Origin: Globodera rostochiensis
Taxonomy: Eukaryota; Nematoda; Chromadorea; Rhabditida; Heteroderidae
Length of the DNA stretch: 64,000 bases
NCBI GenBank assembly: GCA_018350325.1
Contig: JAEVLN010000018.1
Coordinates: 1,182,185 to 1,246,184 of the forward strand
Direction of reading: 5' to 3'
The notes under the pieces are model-generated. The model had not been told where the DNA came from and did no database searches. It was given only the letters and a program-made list of their open reading frames with translations. The translations under genes and the position numbers were made by a program. Positions 32,641 through 45,400 of this stretch are shown here, in pieces. Every line of letters begins with the position of its first letter. Position 1 is the first letter of the stretch.

Positions 32641-34016
32641 GATTTTAAAGTTAATTTAGTTCATGTGTGTTTATAGAAAATACTGCTTAAGAATAAATGT
32701 TATTATTTGAGTATAATTACCAAACACTAATCAGTAAATGGAAAAGAGTATATTCCTTGTTGAATGCTTGTATAGCAAAAATATTATTTTATTAATGTTT
32801 TAGAAATTTTCTGTTAAATATATATTTCTTTTTATAAATAAATGTTTCAAAGATTTTGAAGTAAATTTTATTTGTTATAATTGCATATCATTATTTAATT
32901 TTTTTTGCTGTGTTAAAGCAATGTTTTTTTAAATTTCTTTATTTTGTTATTAAGTCTGTTTATTCACATATTAAAATGTTTTAAAATTTTAATGTTAAAG
33001 TCCCGGATTTTCCATATAACACCGGATTAAGCAGTAATTATGCGTTAATTAATACCATTCTTGATACATTCATTGATTTTCAATTATTTTTACGAAGTAA
33101 CAACAAATCTCATTCACACAGCTAAACAAAAAGATTAATTTATTTTAATATATTTATTTTATTATTATTTATTATCCTTTCGAAAAAAATTTTTAGAATT
33201 TAACTTTTAACGAATCCATATATTAATTTTATAGAATGCCCTTAAAGGTATACTCATAATCATCTGATTTCCCATTTTTAATTCAATAAGAAACATTATT
33301 AGTCTCTGTGGACATTTGAACATTTAGCATTTTTATAAATTTTTTTAATTCTAATCAGTCCGGAGCAACAAATATGTGCTGTATCATTATTTTTAAATTG
33401 TTTTATTATTGCTTTAGGTTTCCACGCGCAAAGAAAAGAGTATAAAAAGAAAAGAAAATTCAGAAATGGCGATTTCTATTTGTAGGAAATTTGATTAATC
33501 TCTTGAAGTTCCAATTGAATTAACGCTATTTTAAAAGATGTGGTCTTTTTTCAATTTTTATTTTAAAAAAATAGAATGTCAAATTTAAATTTACAAATTG
33601 CATTTTTTTCATTAATATTTTAGGCATCCCATATTTAATATAAGCTTATTAAATATTATTTTTAATTATGTTTTTATTAATGTTTTAGAAAATTTTCTGT
33701 AAAATATATATTTCTTTGTATAAATAAATGTTACAAAGATTTTTAAAGTAAATTTTATTGGATATACTAGTTAGCATATATATCTTTAATTTATTTTTCG
33801 CTTTGTTAAGTTATTCTTTATATGTTAACTTTTACTTTGGTAGAGTGAGTTGGTATTTTTGTATATATAAAAGGTGAAAAACAACTTGTTGCAAATTTTT
33901 CATTTTTCCATGGTTTTTAAAAACTCTTTTATTTTATTTTTATTATTTAAGTCGTTAATAAAAATAATCTTGTTTTATTTAAAAATAAATCTTAATTCAA
34001 CTTAATGTTAATATAC

Positions 34017-34110
34017 AAGTTCCAGAAGTTAAGCGCTAAAGTGCGGGAGTCTGGTTTGGGATCAAAGCATTTCGCGAGGGTCGTGACGCCGAAGTGATCT
34101 GATTGTCGTT
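34017..34110 (+). other. GC-richer island with 5S rRNA-like motif
   Basis: CCAGAAGTTAAGCGC, then CTGGTTTGGGATC, resembles the internal AGTTAAGC and ...GGTTAGTACTTGGATC... parts of 5S rRNA. Spacing is off and no flanking stem is evident, so if related it is a decayed fragment; it may be chance. Confidence 0.2.
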
Positions 34111-35679
34111 GCTTTGGCTCATATTTTACTATTTTTTATTTTTCACTTAAAAGTAGGGTTCTTTAAGTTTTTTGGTATTTTTAAAATTTAAATAAAATTA
34201 GGTTTTTTAGTTTAATTTTTCTTAATCAGACGTTGAGCTTTTGTTATTGAAATAAAGCATACTTTTCAGAAATAAAACAAAGTGTAATTGCTACTAAAGA
34301 TCAGAATCGGCAAAATTAAAAAACATTGCCTTTTTGTCATTACCAAAAACAATAAGCATCGAATGTGAAAGCATATAAAAAGCTTTAACGATTTTTTAGA
34401 TCTTTATTTAATAACCAACAAATATTTATTTTTGAGTTATTTTATTTATTTGTTTTTTGAATGAAGTTCGTTATTTTGCTTATTTATAGTTTGAGTGTAA
34501 AATCGCACCTTAAGTTCAAATAATAATTTTTCTCTTTTGGTTTTGTTTGAAAAATTTAAAAATTATGTGCTTAATCTGAATATGACGTCAAATTTCTAAG
34601 CCAAGTTGCAAAGCAGAAGAACACAATTCAATAATCCACATGGATTTGTACGGTTTCGAATGTAAAAATGTGCGCGTGGCACAAATGTTGAATAATATAA
34701 GACGAAATTGGACGACTCTCCAAGCGTCATTTAAGAATCCAAGTTAATCGATTGATGGAAAGTGCCATGCTTTTGATCTAATAAATAATAATTGGGGCAA
34801 CAAATATGTGATGTGTTCATATTTTTAAATCGTTTCATTATTGCTTTAAGTTAATGTTTTTTGGGCGATGGATTTTTCGCCAAATTTCTTTTGTTTTTTT
34901 TATTGTTTCTTTATTTTGCTCTTTAAATATTTTAATTTTATAAGCTTTATTCTTAGTTAGAAATTGTATTACCTTTATTTATTTTAGTTTTTTAGTTTAA
35001 TTATTTGTTTTTGTTTTGACACTTTACGTTCTGATTGCGACAGCAAGTTTCATACTATGCTTGTTTATAATATTGACGATATCTGCTTAATCATTATTAA
35101 TTTGCTTCTATTCAAATGATGATTGATGAACTTTTTGGTTTATAATTCGTACGATTTTTTATTTTATTTTTATTATTATTTATTTGAGTGTTTATTAAAC
35201 AGAAATTTTTAAATTTTGTTTAAATTTAATTTTTAATAAAGTTTTTTACTGATTATGTTTCACCACATTTAAAAAAAGGGAGTTATTACATTGTATATTA
35301 TTTTAATTTGCATTTTTTTGTTATAATTCATTGACACTTAAGAATTTGTTTTCATTTAATTAAAGTTTAATTTGAAAAATTAGGTAATAGGTTAACTTAA
35401 TCGACCAATAGAGCAGGGTGTCCTATTTTTCGCACATTTTTACGTTGGGCTCCTTATTTTTTAAAGCTGCCATTGACGTATATTTGCGACGGTAACAAAT
35501 AATTTTTTTAATAAATTTAACCAATCGAGAGTATATTCCTTGCGTTAGATGCGGAGATCGTACTGACAAGGCCACTCCGTTTTTCACTCCATTTATTTAC
35601 CATAAGATTAATCGTATTTTCTTTATAAAATAATTAATTTAAAAAAGTTTTTTAAGGACATTTATTTTATTTTTAATTA

Positions 35680-36240
35680 TGTTAAATGTAATAGATTGAT
35701 TAATAATAATACTAACCGTCTTGCAATTAAATTAGGTTAAGATTGTTTAAAGTAATTTAATTAACTTGTATATAATTACCAATCCACAACTGCGTTGTAA
35801 ATCTTCTTGCTTTCAAAATAAATGCCGCATAGGCACACATGTCCACAGTGCGGGTATAAAACTTTGCTGGTACCACCAGGCAGACGACACATTCCTCTGC
35901 AAAATATTTAATTTATTTATTATTATTTTGACAATTCCAATGCTTTTTAGCTATTAATTGAATGCTTGTATAACAAAAATATTATTCTTATTAATGTTTA
36001 AAAAATTTTCTTTCGGCCACATATTATAAGGATTTAAGACATTTTTAATTTTTTATAGATTCTTTTTTTTTGTATTTTAGAAAAATATAGGTGTTTTTAA
36101 ATTGTTACGTTTATTAATTTCTTTTATTACGCATACATAATTTGCTTTTTATTTTAATTATTTTTATTTATTTATTGTATTTGACATTTTTTACCTTAAC
36201 TCTCGTTTCAAGTGATTTTAAAGTTAAGTTTTTAAGGCGA
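35680..36240 (+). repeat. Mosaic block R2, copy 2
   Basis: The second copy of 32090-32640. Differences include the 5-nt indel in the RING-like exon and a few substitutions. Confidence 0.85.
35780..35896 (-). pseudogene. MUL1-like RING exon relic, copy 2 (frameshifted)
   Basis: Bordered by TTTTGCAG and GTAATT on the minus strand. Frame 1 reads ECVVCLVVPAK and the overlapping frame reads YPHCGHVCLC, so one frame change would rejoin CVVCL and CGHVC, the two halves of the MUL1-type RING. Known MUL1 is a mitochondrial E3 ubiquitin ligase with CVVCL...CGHVCSC. No CPIC half or transmembrane exons are seen nearby. Confidence 0.55.
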
Positions 36241-36290
36241 ACAAAACAATTGTCGCTACAATTATAATCAGATCCCTAAACTGGATCAAT

Positions 36291-36437
36291 TTATCTTTCG
36301 GCCGCGTCGAACAGCTCCTTAAGCCTGGCGGCGTCCTCTTTATAAAATTTGCGGTGCACGCGACCGCGCGTTGTTTGTTCGTAGCAGCAAATAGTAATAG
36401 CACGGCCTTTGCGCTTACGTTTTTCGGCGATGGTCAC
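36291..36437 (-). pseudogene. Unassigned coding-like island, copy 1
   Basis: The minus strand reads VTIAEKRKRKGRAITICCYE, then HRKFYKEDAARLKELFDAAE and a stop, in unusually GC-rich DNA. A second copy at about 49415-49450 retains VTIAEK and ALFDAAER but has deleted the middle. I do not recognise the family. Other frames are also open here, so the reading frame is uncertain. Confidence 0.3.
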
Positions 36438-36707
36438 ATTTCATTCGTTCTTTTTATTGTTTCTTTATTTTGCTCTTTAAATATTAACAATTTTTTATTG
36501 TATTTTTATTTATTTGTGTGTTAGAATTTTTTTAATGTTATTTACAGAAATGCGTTTTGTAATATTATTTAATTGTCGATTTGTTTTATTTAAAATAATT
36601 TTGTGATCGCTTTAATTTTTTTTGTGTAATTTTATTAAAGCATGTTTACGAACTTTTTATTTGTTTTGCGGCGCTCATTTTACTTTTGTAGTTCAATTCA
36701 ATCTTTT

Positions 36708-36821
36708 CTATTTTATAAATGCTTGGCCAGTAGCGATTGCCTTTTCAATTAAAACGTTTTGCACGTTGAATTGCTTCTTCATTAAGACGAGTGTTTCTCG
36801 CTCGAATCTTTCAATAGCAAC
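36708..36821 (-). pseudogene. Unassigned terminal exon-like island
   Basis: After a TTTTAAG acceptor the minus strand reads VAIERFERETLVLMKKQFNV, then EKAIATGQAFIK and TAG. Homologous islands near 30580-30660 and 49960-50035 carry frameshifts (for example SMKKQCIVQNVLFEKA), showing decay of a once-coding exon. Family unknown. Confidence 0.4.
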
Positions 36822-37139
36822 CTTAAAATTATATAGTCTTTTCATTTTAAATAATCAAAATAACTTGCAAGTGCATTATCAAAGAAACTTTTTAAATTAA
36901 AGCTATAAAACAATAATTTTTAAAAGGTCCAGCTTTCTTCTTACTTAGACATTGTTCACAGGTGAAAAACATCCTTAATTTATGCTCTTTTAACCAAAAG
37001 ATTTTATTTATTCTAAAAGTTTGATCCTGCATGGTCGTGTTTAATTGTTTTTTTAATAAATAGAAAAATTTTGAAATTCAATATTTTATATTGTTATTTA
37101 ATTCAATAGTGATTCATTTGATAAAAACATTTTATATTT

Positions 37140-37262
37140 CCATAAATTAATTTGCACGATGATTGTTTTCACGAGCGGGGCTGGCGGGCGGGCAGGGCAC
37201 GGCCATAGGCTGGAGTCGGCTCGGCAGGGCGGCGGGGGGCGGGGTGGGCAGTCGAACAAACC
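37140..37262. other. GC-rich island, unassigned
   Basis: A G-rich stretch (GGCGGGCGGGCAGGGCACGG and GCGGCGGGGGGCGGGG) inside very AT-rich DNA. Frames are open by composition only. It might be a word island or a GC-rich exon relic; nothing recognisable. Confidence 0.3.
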
Positions 37263-38396
37263 GCTTTGAATGCGGAGAATGGTTTGGGAGGACTTTTTAC
37301 TGAATTGGATATTTGTTTTAGTCAGTCTTATTTGGTATGACCGTATTTTTTCTGTTTTCAATACTTAGAAATTAAAGATTTTCAAAATTTATTTGTCGTG
37401 ATCAGAGTGCATTGTGTTACAATTTATAATATATTTTGTAATTTTTTTGTTTATCTTGGCTTAATTTAATGCTAATTTTTGTTGTAAACAATTTGCTTTG
37501 ATTAAAAATGTTGTTTGACGGCTTTGCCGAAATAAATGGCCGGTGACTTCCCGGATCAATACTTAACAATTTTTTAGTAGCAGTACATGTTCTGACTCTA
37601 TCTACTATTGATAAATTTATCTTAAATATTTTTATGTTAAAAAGACAAAAGAAAAATTTCTTTAAGATAACAAATAAACAGATTGTTAATTAGCTGATGA
37701 TGCTAATAATTAATATTATTCGTCAGCTGCGAGCTGCACGACTGTTTCCATTTTGCAAGGGGTGCATTCAGTTTATATGCACGGTAATATTTATGTACCA
37801 AATTAGTATTTAATGCCTGTGAATATCATTCATTTTACATTAAAAATTTATTTATTCTTTAATTTTCTTTATATGCCTTAAATTTAATAAAAAATGTTTT
37901 TAAAATGCATTTTTAAATATTTCTTAAAGCCAATTAATGCGACTTTGACCCTGCCTCATGGGATAGGTCCACAGCCTTTTTGAGGAAATTAAATAGCGTT
38001 TTAATTAATTCTATAATCGATGTTTTTTTATGCGATTCTAATTATATTGAATTTTGCATGCTTTATAGTTTTACAAACACCCTTCACTGCTAAATATTTA
38101 TTTAAAGCTGAATTACTATATATAGTTTTAAGCTGAATTATTAAGAGGACCTAGAAATTTTAAATTTTTTATAAGTTTAACTATATTGTAGAAAATTAAT
38201 AAAAAAAGTTTTGATTTAACACGTCTTCACCTATCGTTTTTCCATACGCCGCCCGCTGGTGCTGAGTAATTTTAGGTGTTGACTTTATTTATAATACGTT
38301 CAGACGATTTGTTTCTAAGCTGTTTTTAATCTGATTGTTTCTTTTTAATATATTATTTATTTAACTTTGCATTTTAAAGGATTTATTTTTCTTAGG

Positions 38397-38440
38397 GGGG
38401 AGTTCTAATTTAGGGGGGAGTTCTATTTTTCAACCTCTTT
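38397..38440 (+). repeat. G-rich AGTTCTATTT repeat, copy 1
   Basis: AGGGGGGAGTTCTAATTT, then AGGGGGGAGTTCTATTTTTC. The same word is iterated at 39704-39835 and, in the opposite sense, at 63360-63477. Confidence 0.75.
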
Positions 38441-39238
38441 TTTCAGAAAATATTAAAAAATTTGCAATTTTTGCACCAATTTTTGGCAAAATTTGGACAA
38501 TTTTGACCATTTTTTCTTGCAAAATCAATCACCGAATAGAAATTTTATTATTGAATAACAATAGTTTCAATATTTTTAAACACAAAATAAAAAAGATGTG
38601 CCATTATTATAGGCAATAAGATCCAGTCACTAAATTCGGTTATTCATTTCAATTTCTCCAAATCTACTGTCCAATCCGGGCTCTCAAATCACATGGCACG
38701 CTCAGTAATTTGTTTATTTTGGTGAAGATTTGAAAAATATAAATTTTAATACATCCCAAAAAATATTATTATGAATTAGAAAATTGCTCCATGGTATGGC
38801 TGCACCTTTGCCACCTTTTACTATCCGGCAGATCGGAAGAACAGCGGCTTAGCTGCTCCAGCCCTCCGGCAAATTCAAAACCTCCGCACGCATTTTTTTA
38901 ATACTTTGAAAGTTTATGGGATTTAATTGACTTTAATCTGTCGGCCGGATGCTTTACAAATGGAAGTGGGACGGGGGGACATTGGAGAGGCGGGGGAGGG
39001 GAATTATTTATTTTGACGATTCGCGATGATGTCATTTAGTAATAGACAAAAAACGAAATTAAAAATTGGTGGATTTTTGTTTTTTTTTGTATTTAAATGT
39101 CTAAATTATTGTAATGGCTACAAATTTGATGAAACTGTTTTAAATTTCTCAAACAACAAAACATCTTTGGGCAATTTTTGGAACGGAATGTTCGGAATAT
39201 AATTAATAATTTTTAAAATCTATAAAATTGGAACGTAC

Positions 39239-39578
39239 TCATTTTTTTCCAAAGTTTCTGGACGTACAAGATGAAGTTGATGATTACATCAACATAGGCA
39301 TCTGGTGGTTTTTGCGCCACTGTAGTTGGCCTTCTCATTGAAAAATTGTGCCGTTTCATAAAGTAATCGAGCCATCCATTGCTAGCCTAAATAATTGCCA
39401 AGATAACTTGCGAAAACCAAAATTATAACTTACTGAAAAATTATTCATTTTTGAATAGTGCACACTCATTTTCTGGGACTCCGTCACAATCATGTTGCTA
39501 GAAACGCGCAATTTCCTCCCTCTCAATTCTTTGATCCACTTTGCAAGTGCGAGCGTCGGTGAGCTTTCGTCCTCCGCC
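39239..39578 (-). CDS. Tc5/pogo-type (CENP-B) transposase DNA-binding domain, partial
   Basis: Two exons on the minus strand, 39578-39434 and 39386-39239, joined in phase 0 with good GT/AG sites and no stop. The first reads ALAKWIKELRGRKLRVSSNM, then TESQKMS, the HTH_Tnp_Tc5 half. The second reads ASNGWLDYFMKRHNFSMRR, then PTTVAQKPPD, matching the 'F.aSnGWl..F..RhnislR..t' consensus of tigger/jerky/pogo proteins. No start exon and no DDE catalytic domain are visible either way. It is therefore either a truncated transposon or the 5' part of a transposase-derived gene whose other exons I cannot find. Confidence 0.7.
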
Positions 39579-39703
39579 CTGAATTAGAAACAGCTAACGT
39601 GAAAATAAAAACATAAATGCGCAGTATATGAGAAAGGAAGAATGAGTATATTCTGGCAAAATGTTTATTATTTATGCATTCAACTTTTTTCAAAAATTGT
39701 GGG

Positions 39704-39835
39704 GGGGGGGCTCTATTTCAGGGGGGAGTTCTAATTTAGGGGGGCGTTCTATTTTTCAACCCCCCAAAAAAGGGGAGTTCTATTTTAGGGGGGAGTTCTA
39801 ATTTAGGGGGGCGTTATATTTTAGGTTATACGGTA
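39704..39835 (+). repeat. G-rich AGTTCTATTT repeat, copy 2
   Basis: Alternating G-runs and (A/C)GTTCTA(T/A)TTTA units, ending TTATACGGTA. With copy 1 it flanks the transposase-domain exons, in direct rather than inverted orientation. Confidence 0.8.
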
Positions 39836-39869
39836 ATTTTGTTTAGAAAAATTGCAGATGTTTAAATAT

Positions 39870-40260
39870 GTACGCATTCAGTTTAATTAAACTTGTTTCT
39901 GTCGATTGTTCATGCACCACTCTAGTCCTTGAAATTAATTTTTTTTATTTTTGTTTTTATTCTTTCGATTTTAAGTTGACTCGCGCTCGCGACATCCACA
40001 TATAATTCTCGGATTCATTTTCAATTTAGCAAACTTTAATTTTATGAGTTTCCAGTGTTAGAATGGTAGTCAATATAAATTGTATATTTTTAATAAATAT
40101 ATCAATATTGAAGATGTTTTAAATAAGCACGCATTCAGTTTAATTAAACTTGTTCCGGTCGTTCGTGTATGCTCCACTCGTGGCTGAAGGTGAGAGATTT
40201 GCACTTCGTCCGTATCATTATCATCTTCTTTTACTTTCTTAATTATTCTTTTTAATTAAA
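39870..40260 (-). pseudogene. Unassigned exon-like islands, two adjacent copies
   Basis: The islands at about 39880-39935 and 40130-40250 share CGCATTCAGTTTAATTAAAC and, on the minus strand, GLEWCMNNRQKQV / EWSIHERPEQV before a stop. Further copies lie at 52670-52830 (QGLEWRIDERQEHLN) and 55490-55590. They are multiple decayed copies of one short exon; family unknown. Confidence 0.35.
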
Positions 40261-40508
40261 ATTTTTGTGGATTTTAAAAGTTTCCAAAAGTTATTTGTAT
40301 ATGGAAAAAGATTTTATTAATAATTCACAACCTTAATAATAATTTATTTAATATGGCTAGCACTTTAATTTATTGTTTAAAACAAAATTCGTAATAAATA
40401 ATAAACTGTATACGCGTAACAATTAATTTTGTAGGTCTGCGTTTAGCTCACGTGAAGATTTTATACAGTAAATTCATTGATTGTTTTTTGTTTAGCTTTA
40501 TTTAAAAA

Positions 40509-40988
40509 CAGGGATAAGATTTTTAGGTTTTTGTCTATTTTGATGCAGCTTTGGCGAGTTATGCACAAAAAACATTTTTTAAAGTCGGAAATTTCGTCGT
40601 TTTAATGAGGCTTTTCAGACCTAGGAAACCTATTTTAGGCTTTCGCTTCTAAAATAGGCTCTCGACCTATTTTGGTCTTTTTTCAAAAATTTCTAAAGAA
40701 AAATGCAATAAAATTCAGCATTTTTCTTGGTAAGATCACCAATTTTTTGAATATTTTTTATAAAAAATACAATAAAATTCGAATTTCCTTCATAGAATTT
40801 AGTGCTTTTTTGGTGCCTATTTTGCACTTTTTGATGCATAAAAGTAGCAGCCCTGATCATAATTTTCACATGTAAATTGTTATTTTTACACACATTTTTT
40901 CGAGCCTATTTTTGCTTATGAACCCAGTTTTTGGAGCCTATTTAGGAGCCTATTTCGAGGTTCTTCGAGCCTAAAAATCTTATCCCTG
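40509..40988. mobile_element. hAT-like TIR element, 480 bp
   Basis: The ends are perfect inverted repeats: CAGGGATAAGATTTTTAGG at 40509 and CCTAAAAATCTTATCCCTG ending at 40988. The flanking 8-mers TTTAAAAA and TTTATAAA differ at one base, consistent with an old hAT-type target duplication. Inside, CCTATTTT/AATAGGC words are iterated. Non-coding. Its interior matches 20805-21430 and 28740-29340. Confidence 0.8.
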
Positions 40989-42019
40989 TTTATAAATAAT
41001 AAAAATACTTACTTTTTTTAATGAATTGGATTTGATTATAATTGATTATAATGCTCTAAGCATTATTTATTCAATACCTTAGAATTTAAGTAGATCTTTT
41101 GGTATCACAAATATTTTAACACGGTTTGCTTAATTTAATTAATTAATAGCATTTTTTGATTTTTTATACCTATTTAAATGTTCGATGTGTAACCGTTCGT
41201 TTTAATGATTGCATTTTTTATATAAAAATAATGACATCGCTTCATTTAAATAATCATCCCTTCTTTTATTTATCAATTTATTATACTTAATTGAATCTTG
41301 TATTTTAAAAATTAATTGTAAAGTAAATAAATCCCTTTATTAATGCAAATTAAATAATATCTTTCAATTTAGTTTTTTAAACCTAAAAATATTATTTTAA
41401 TAATTTATATTTTGTTTGAATAACCAAGACCATCATACGTAAATTAAATAAAATTTAGCAAACATTAATTTTATAAAATTTTTGAATCTAAAATGTCAAT
41501 GTTAGAATGGTAGTTATATCAATTTCTCTGACAAAATTATATTCTTATGTCTTACGGCTAAAAAATGTAAGTCTCTGCTTTGCGTGTTAGTTCGATTTAA
41601 ATGCAGTGTTTTATTTAAACAATTTAAATAATTAACTTAAAATAAATTTTCCTCCCCCGCATGTTTTCACCATTAGAGAGTGTCCTTTAACTCAATGGCT
41701 TAAATACTCGCAAAGTAACTCGGGCGCCGTAGCCTTGGCGGTGATTTATTTTATTTTTTTACAATTATGTTCTTATTAATTAAGAAATTTTTAGTGACAG
41801 AAAGGCCTGCCGTTTCACTTCTGGTCAGTGTGCGGTGCCCAATATAGGCCCCTTAGCTTCGGTGTGGGCATTTCGTCATTTGCTCTTTTAAAAATTGTTA
41901 ATTGGAACCCAAGCGATCACTGGCTGTGATACAACAAAAATAACATTTTCAATTAATTTGAACAATTTTGTAGCTAATTTCTAATAAAGTCAGTTATTAG
42001 AATTTCAAAACACTTGGTG

Positions 42020-42120
42020 GTAGAGTTGGCGATTTTGAGTTTTTTGGGCTGAGTTTTGGGCTCAGTAGTTTCGGAGTTGGGTGGATTAGTTCCGGTTTCG
42101 GTCGGAGTCGGGAGGAGCTT
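42020..42120. repeat. GGAGTTGGG/TTTCGG word island
   Basis: GAGTTTTTTGGGCTGAGTTT, then GGTTTCGGTCGGAGTCGGGA. It is of the same general kind as the other word islands, with no gene. Confidence 0.45.
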
Positions 42121-42210
42121 CTTGTAGTTCGTTTCACTGAAGAAAAGTTGATTTTGAAAATTGGTTTTTTTTTTTTTTTTTTGTATTATTTTTAACCGGC
42201 TTTTCTCTCG

Positions 42211-42489
42211 ATGAAGATCGTTTGGCCCACTTTTTTTATTTCCTTCTTTTGTTTTGTACTTTTTGTGAACATTTATTTTAACATTAGATGCTTATACATT
42301 TTTGTCCGCCATTTCGAATTTCTTTCATTCATTTCATTTATTTATCATTTAATTCATTTTTTATTATATTTTTTCTTATTCTTGTTTTATTCTTTAGATT
42401 TTATTTTGTCTTTTTTGCTCAATAATAAAGGACATTTATTGAAATTGTTATATATTTATTTAGCAAAAAACTTAATTATATTTTGTTAA
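42211..42489 (+). other. T-rich open frame, not called as a gene
   Basis: A 92-codon frame rich in Phe, Leu and Ile with membrane-like hydrophobicity. This is what T-rich DNA yields by chance, and there is no conserved motif. It is recorded only so that it is not mistaken for a mitochondrial gene. Confidence 0.3.
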
Positions 42490-45400
42490 CTATTTTCAAT
42501 AATGTTGCACGGACGGTAAGTAAAATTGCCGTCTCTAGGACGTTAAATAGGACAAAAAAGCAAACACCGTCGTTTGATTACTTTGATAATTAATTAAACA
42601 AAGGTATAAAAATATTTTATCATTATAAATATTTGTTTTACGAATTTTTGAAATTATTTAGCGTTAATTTAATTATATGTGTTTATCATCTTTTTTTATT
42701 TATGTCATTTCTTTTGTTAATGCTATGCATTCATTTTATTTTCATATGTAACATCAAAATTTTTATTAATATTGTTTCGAAGGGTATGAGTTTGAATTAA
42801 CTTTTTATTTGTTAAATGGCTACGGGAGACTCCAACATTATTTAACGCATATTTCCTGAGGGTGAATTTTTTTTAGAATTTTTACAATACTAAGAGAATT
42901 TTTATATTTTGATTTTGTATTAAAGGTAATGAAGACTGGATTGCCTCTTCAGAATTGCTGTTGCTCCAATTTTAACTATATCAAAATGTTAGCATAATCC
43001 TTTTGAATTATAAGTAATTGAATTAATTGTTACAATAAGTTTTATTTAAATTGAATTTGAATTACCATTTGCATTTTTGGGGTTCGAAATTTTCAAAATT
43101 TTATTGCAATTTTTTTAATAAACTTGTAAATTCTAGAAAATGGGTGGCCACCTCCCCCCCAAAAAGTAAGGCAGAATTTTCAAAAAAACTGTATTTGCTA
43201 CACAAAACTGCTAATTAGGATGGAAAATTTGTTGGAAAAAATTAAGTATTGTTTTAGATATTATACAGTTTTTCATTACTATTTTCCATTATCATTTATC
43301 GCTTTAAAGATCACCTTAAAATATCCGGACATCCGTGTCCACCCCTGTTCGGCAAGGAATTATTAGCGGGAACGGGAAAAATGCTAAAATAAAAATTGCG
43401 GGAGTGGGATTTTATTTTTAATATTTAACATAAAAATTTCTTAAATTAATCTAAAATCATTGCGCAAATTATTTATTGAAAAGATAGTTACTATAATAAA
43501 CAAGTTAAATTATGCTTAATATATTTAATAAATTTGTTGTGCATGAAAATTTTTGCACTCAAATTTTTATGCAATTAAAATATTTCAATAAGCTTGTTTA
43601 GGGTTTTCTAACATTTCAATTATTTGTCTCCATAGTGGCTGTCCGCAACACCTTTTATTTGTTTCAGCAGCTCCTCGAGCGTGCTGGCTAAGCTTTATTT
43701 GCTTTCATTTTAACTTTGATTTTTTTATAATTTTATGTTAATGCTTGATATATTTTAATTGCAATTTTCCGATACTTTTAGCACGTGCAGCACATGTAAT
43801 TTAATTCCATTTAAAGACTATCAAACAAAGTTTTTTAACGCGGTAGTATGTTTTTAAATAATGCTCATTATCTTGTTATTATATAAAAAGTTTATTAATT
43901 TTTTGAATTCTGTTTTTTAGTTTATTGATTTTTGATGTTTTATTTGAAAAAATTTATGGAAATTGTGATTATGCGAATTTTCGCCAATTTAATCATATTC
44001 TTAAAAATTTTATTATCAACATTTTAAGCTTAAACGCAATAATTTAAAATTTTTAAATATTTATTTGACAAAAATGTTTATTTTTAAACGCCTTTGTTCC
44101 AAGACTCCCCATTCTTTGTGAACATTATTAGATGATGGTTATATTTTCGATAAGGATATTAAATAGATCGTTAGCGCATTTTCATATTTTAAAATATTTT
44201 ACATTAATTTTTATTTGAATTATTCATCGTTCTCCGGTGCATTGGTTATTTATGAAAAACATAAAATTGTACGATTCTTTAGTTGTTTAATTCGAAACTA
44301 TCTCACTTTCTTGAATTATTATGACTTCTGTTAAAACCTTGAAAATTAAATATTTTCAAAATTTATTTTCAGAGTGCTTTGTGTTACAAGAAGGAACCAG
44401 CAGCCAAATCTTGCTTTTTTTGTTTATAATTTATCAATATATTTAAGTTTATTCCAGTCTTCTTTTATAAAGTTTTTAATTAGAAATTTAATAAGATTTT
44501 ATTTATTGCAATAAGTTAAGACGATTTTTAGCTCCACAGATAGCAAATATCAATGGATGCGATGCTAGGCGTCTTCTTTTTACGTTCGCATTTGTAGCAG
44601 TTTATAATTTTCTTATTATTTATTACAAACAGTTTTCAGTAAAAATATTTAATTCTAAATATGCCTGTGTTTTAGCTTTGGTATTTTGTCATTATTTTAC
44701 TTATTGTAAGAACAGTTTATTTACTAATTTTAAAAGTTTATGCTTTGAAGTTTATCTTTATTAATAATTTATCATACTTTTATTGCTATACTAGTCTTAT
44801 ATTTCCTAATAATATTATTCTTTTGATCATATTTTTTGCTTTTTGTATTATAACAAGTTTACTGAATTGAAAATTTATATTTAGTCAGTCTTATTCCGTA
44901 TTTTTGTGTTTTAATATTTATAGTTGAATTTGGTTTTAGAATTTTGTTTTTATATTTTTAGTGTTCTATTTCGTGTTCCAACAATCGTATTGTGTTTATT
45001 TACTCAATTCCCTAACAAAACACTTGTACGATACAAAATAATTCTATAATTTTGCATGTAGGTTTCAGATTTTGTGTGTTTTTATTGGATTGTACGTACG
45101 CATCAATTTCTGTTTCTCGTTAATAATTCATAAATTATTACATACAAGAACTTTTCAAGCCATTATTCTTTATAAATTTTATGTTAACTTTTTTTAAATA
45201 TAGTTGATAAAAGTTTGATGAATTAACCAATTAGGCTTTCCATCTATTAGAGTACAATTTCCAGGCAACATATTTTATTGTTTATTATATTTTATATGTC
45301 TATAATATATAAAATTAAAATAAATTTTTTATTATATGTATGTTTTGTGCCGTCGATCATTATCCAGCCTTGAGTTGAGTTAATATTTTTTTGAATTTAA

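Noticed and set aside
34017..34110. Functional 5S rRNA gene
   Set aside because: Only internal motifs resemble 5S; spacing and terminal stem are missing.
36291..36437. Histone H4-like reading of VTIAEKRKRK
   Set aside because: The match to VTYTEHAKRK is short, the rest of the peptide does not follow histone H4, and the fragment runs past the histone end.
42211..42489. Membrane protein gene
   Set aside because: Phe/Leu/Ile-rich frames are expected in any T-rich strand; no conserved motif, GC contrast or splice context supports a gene.
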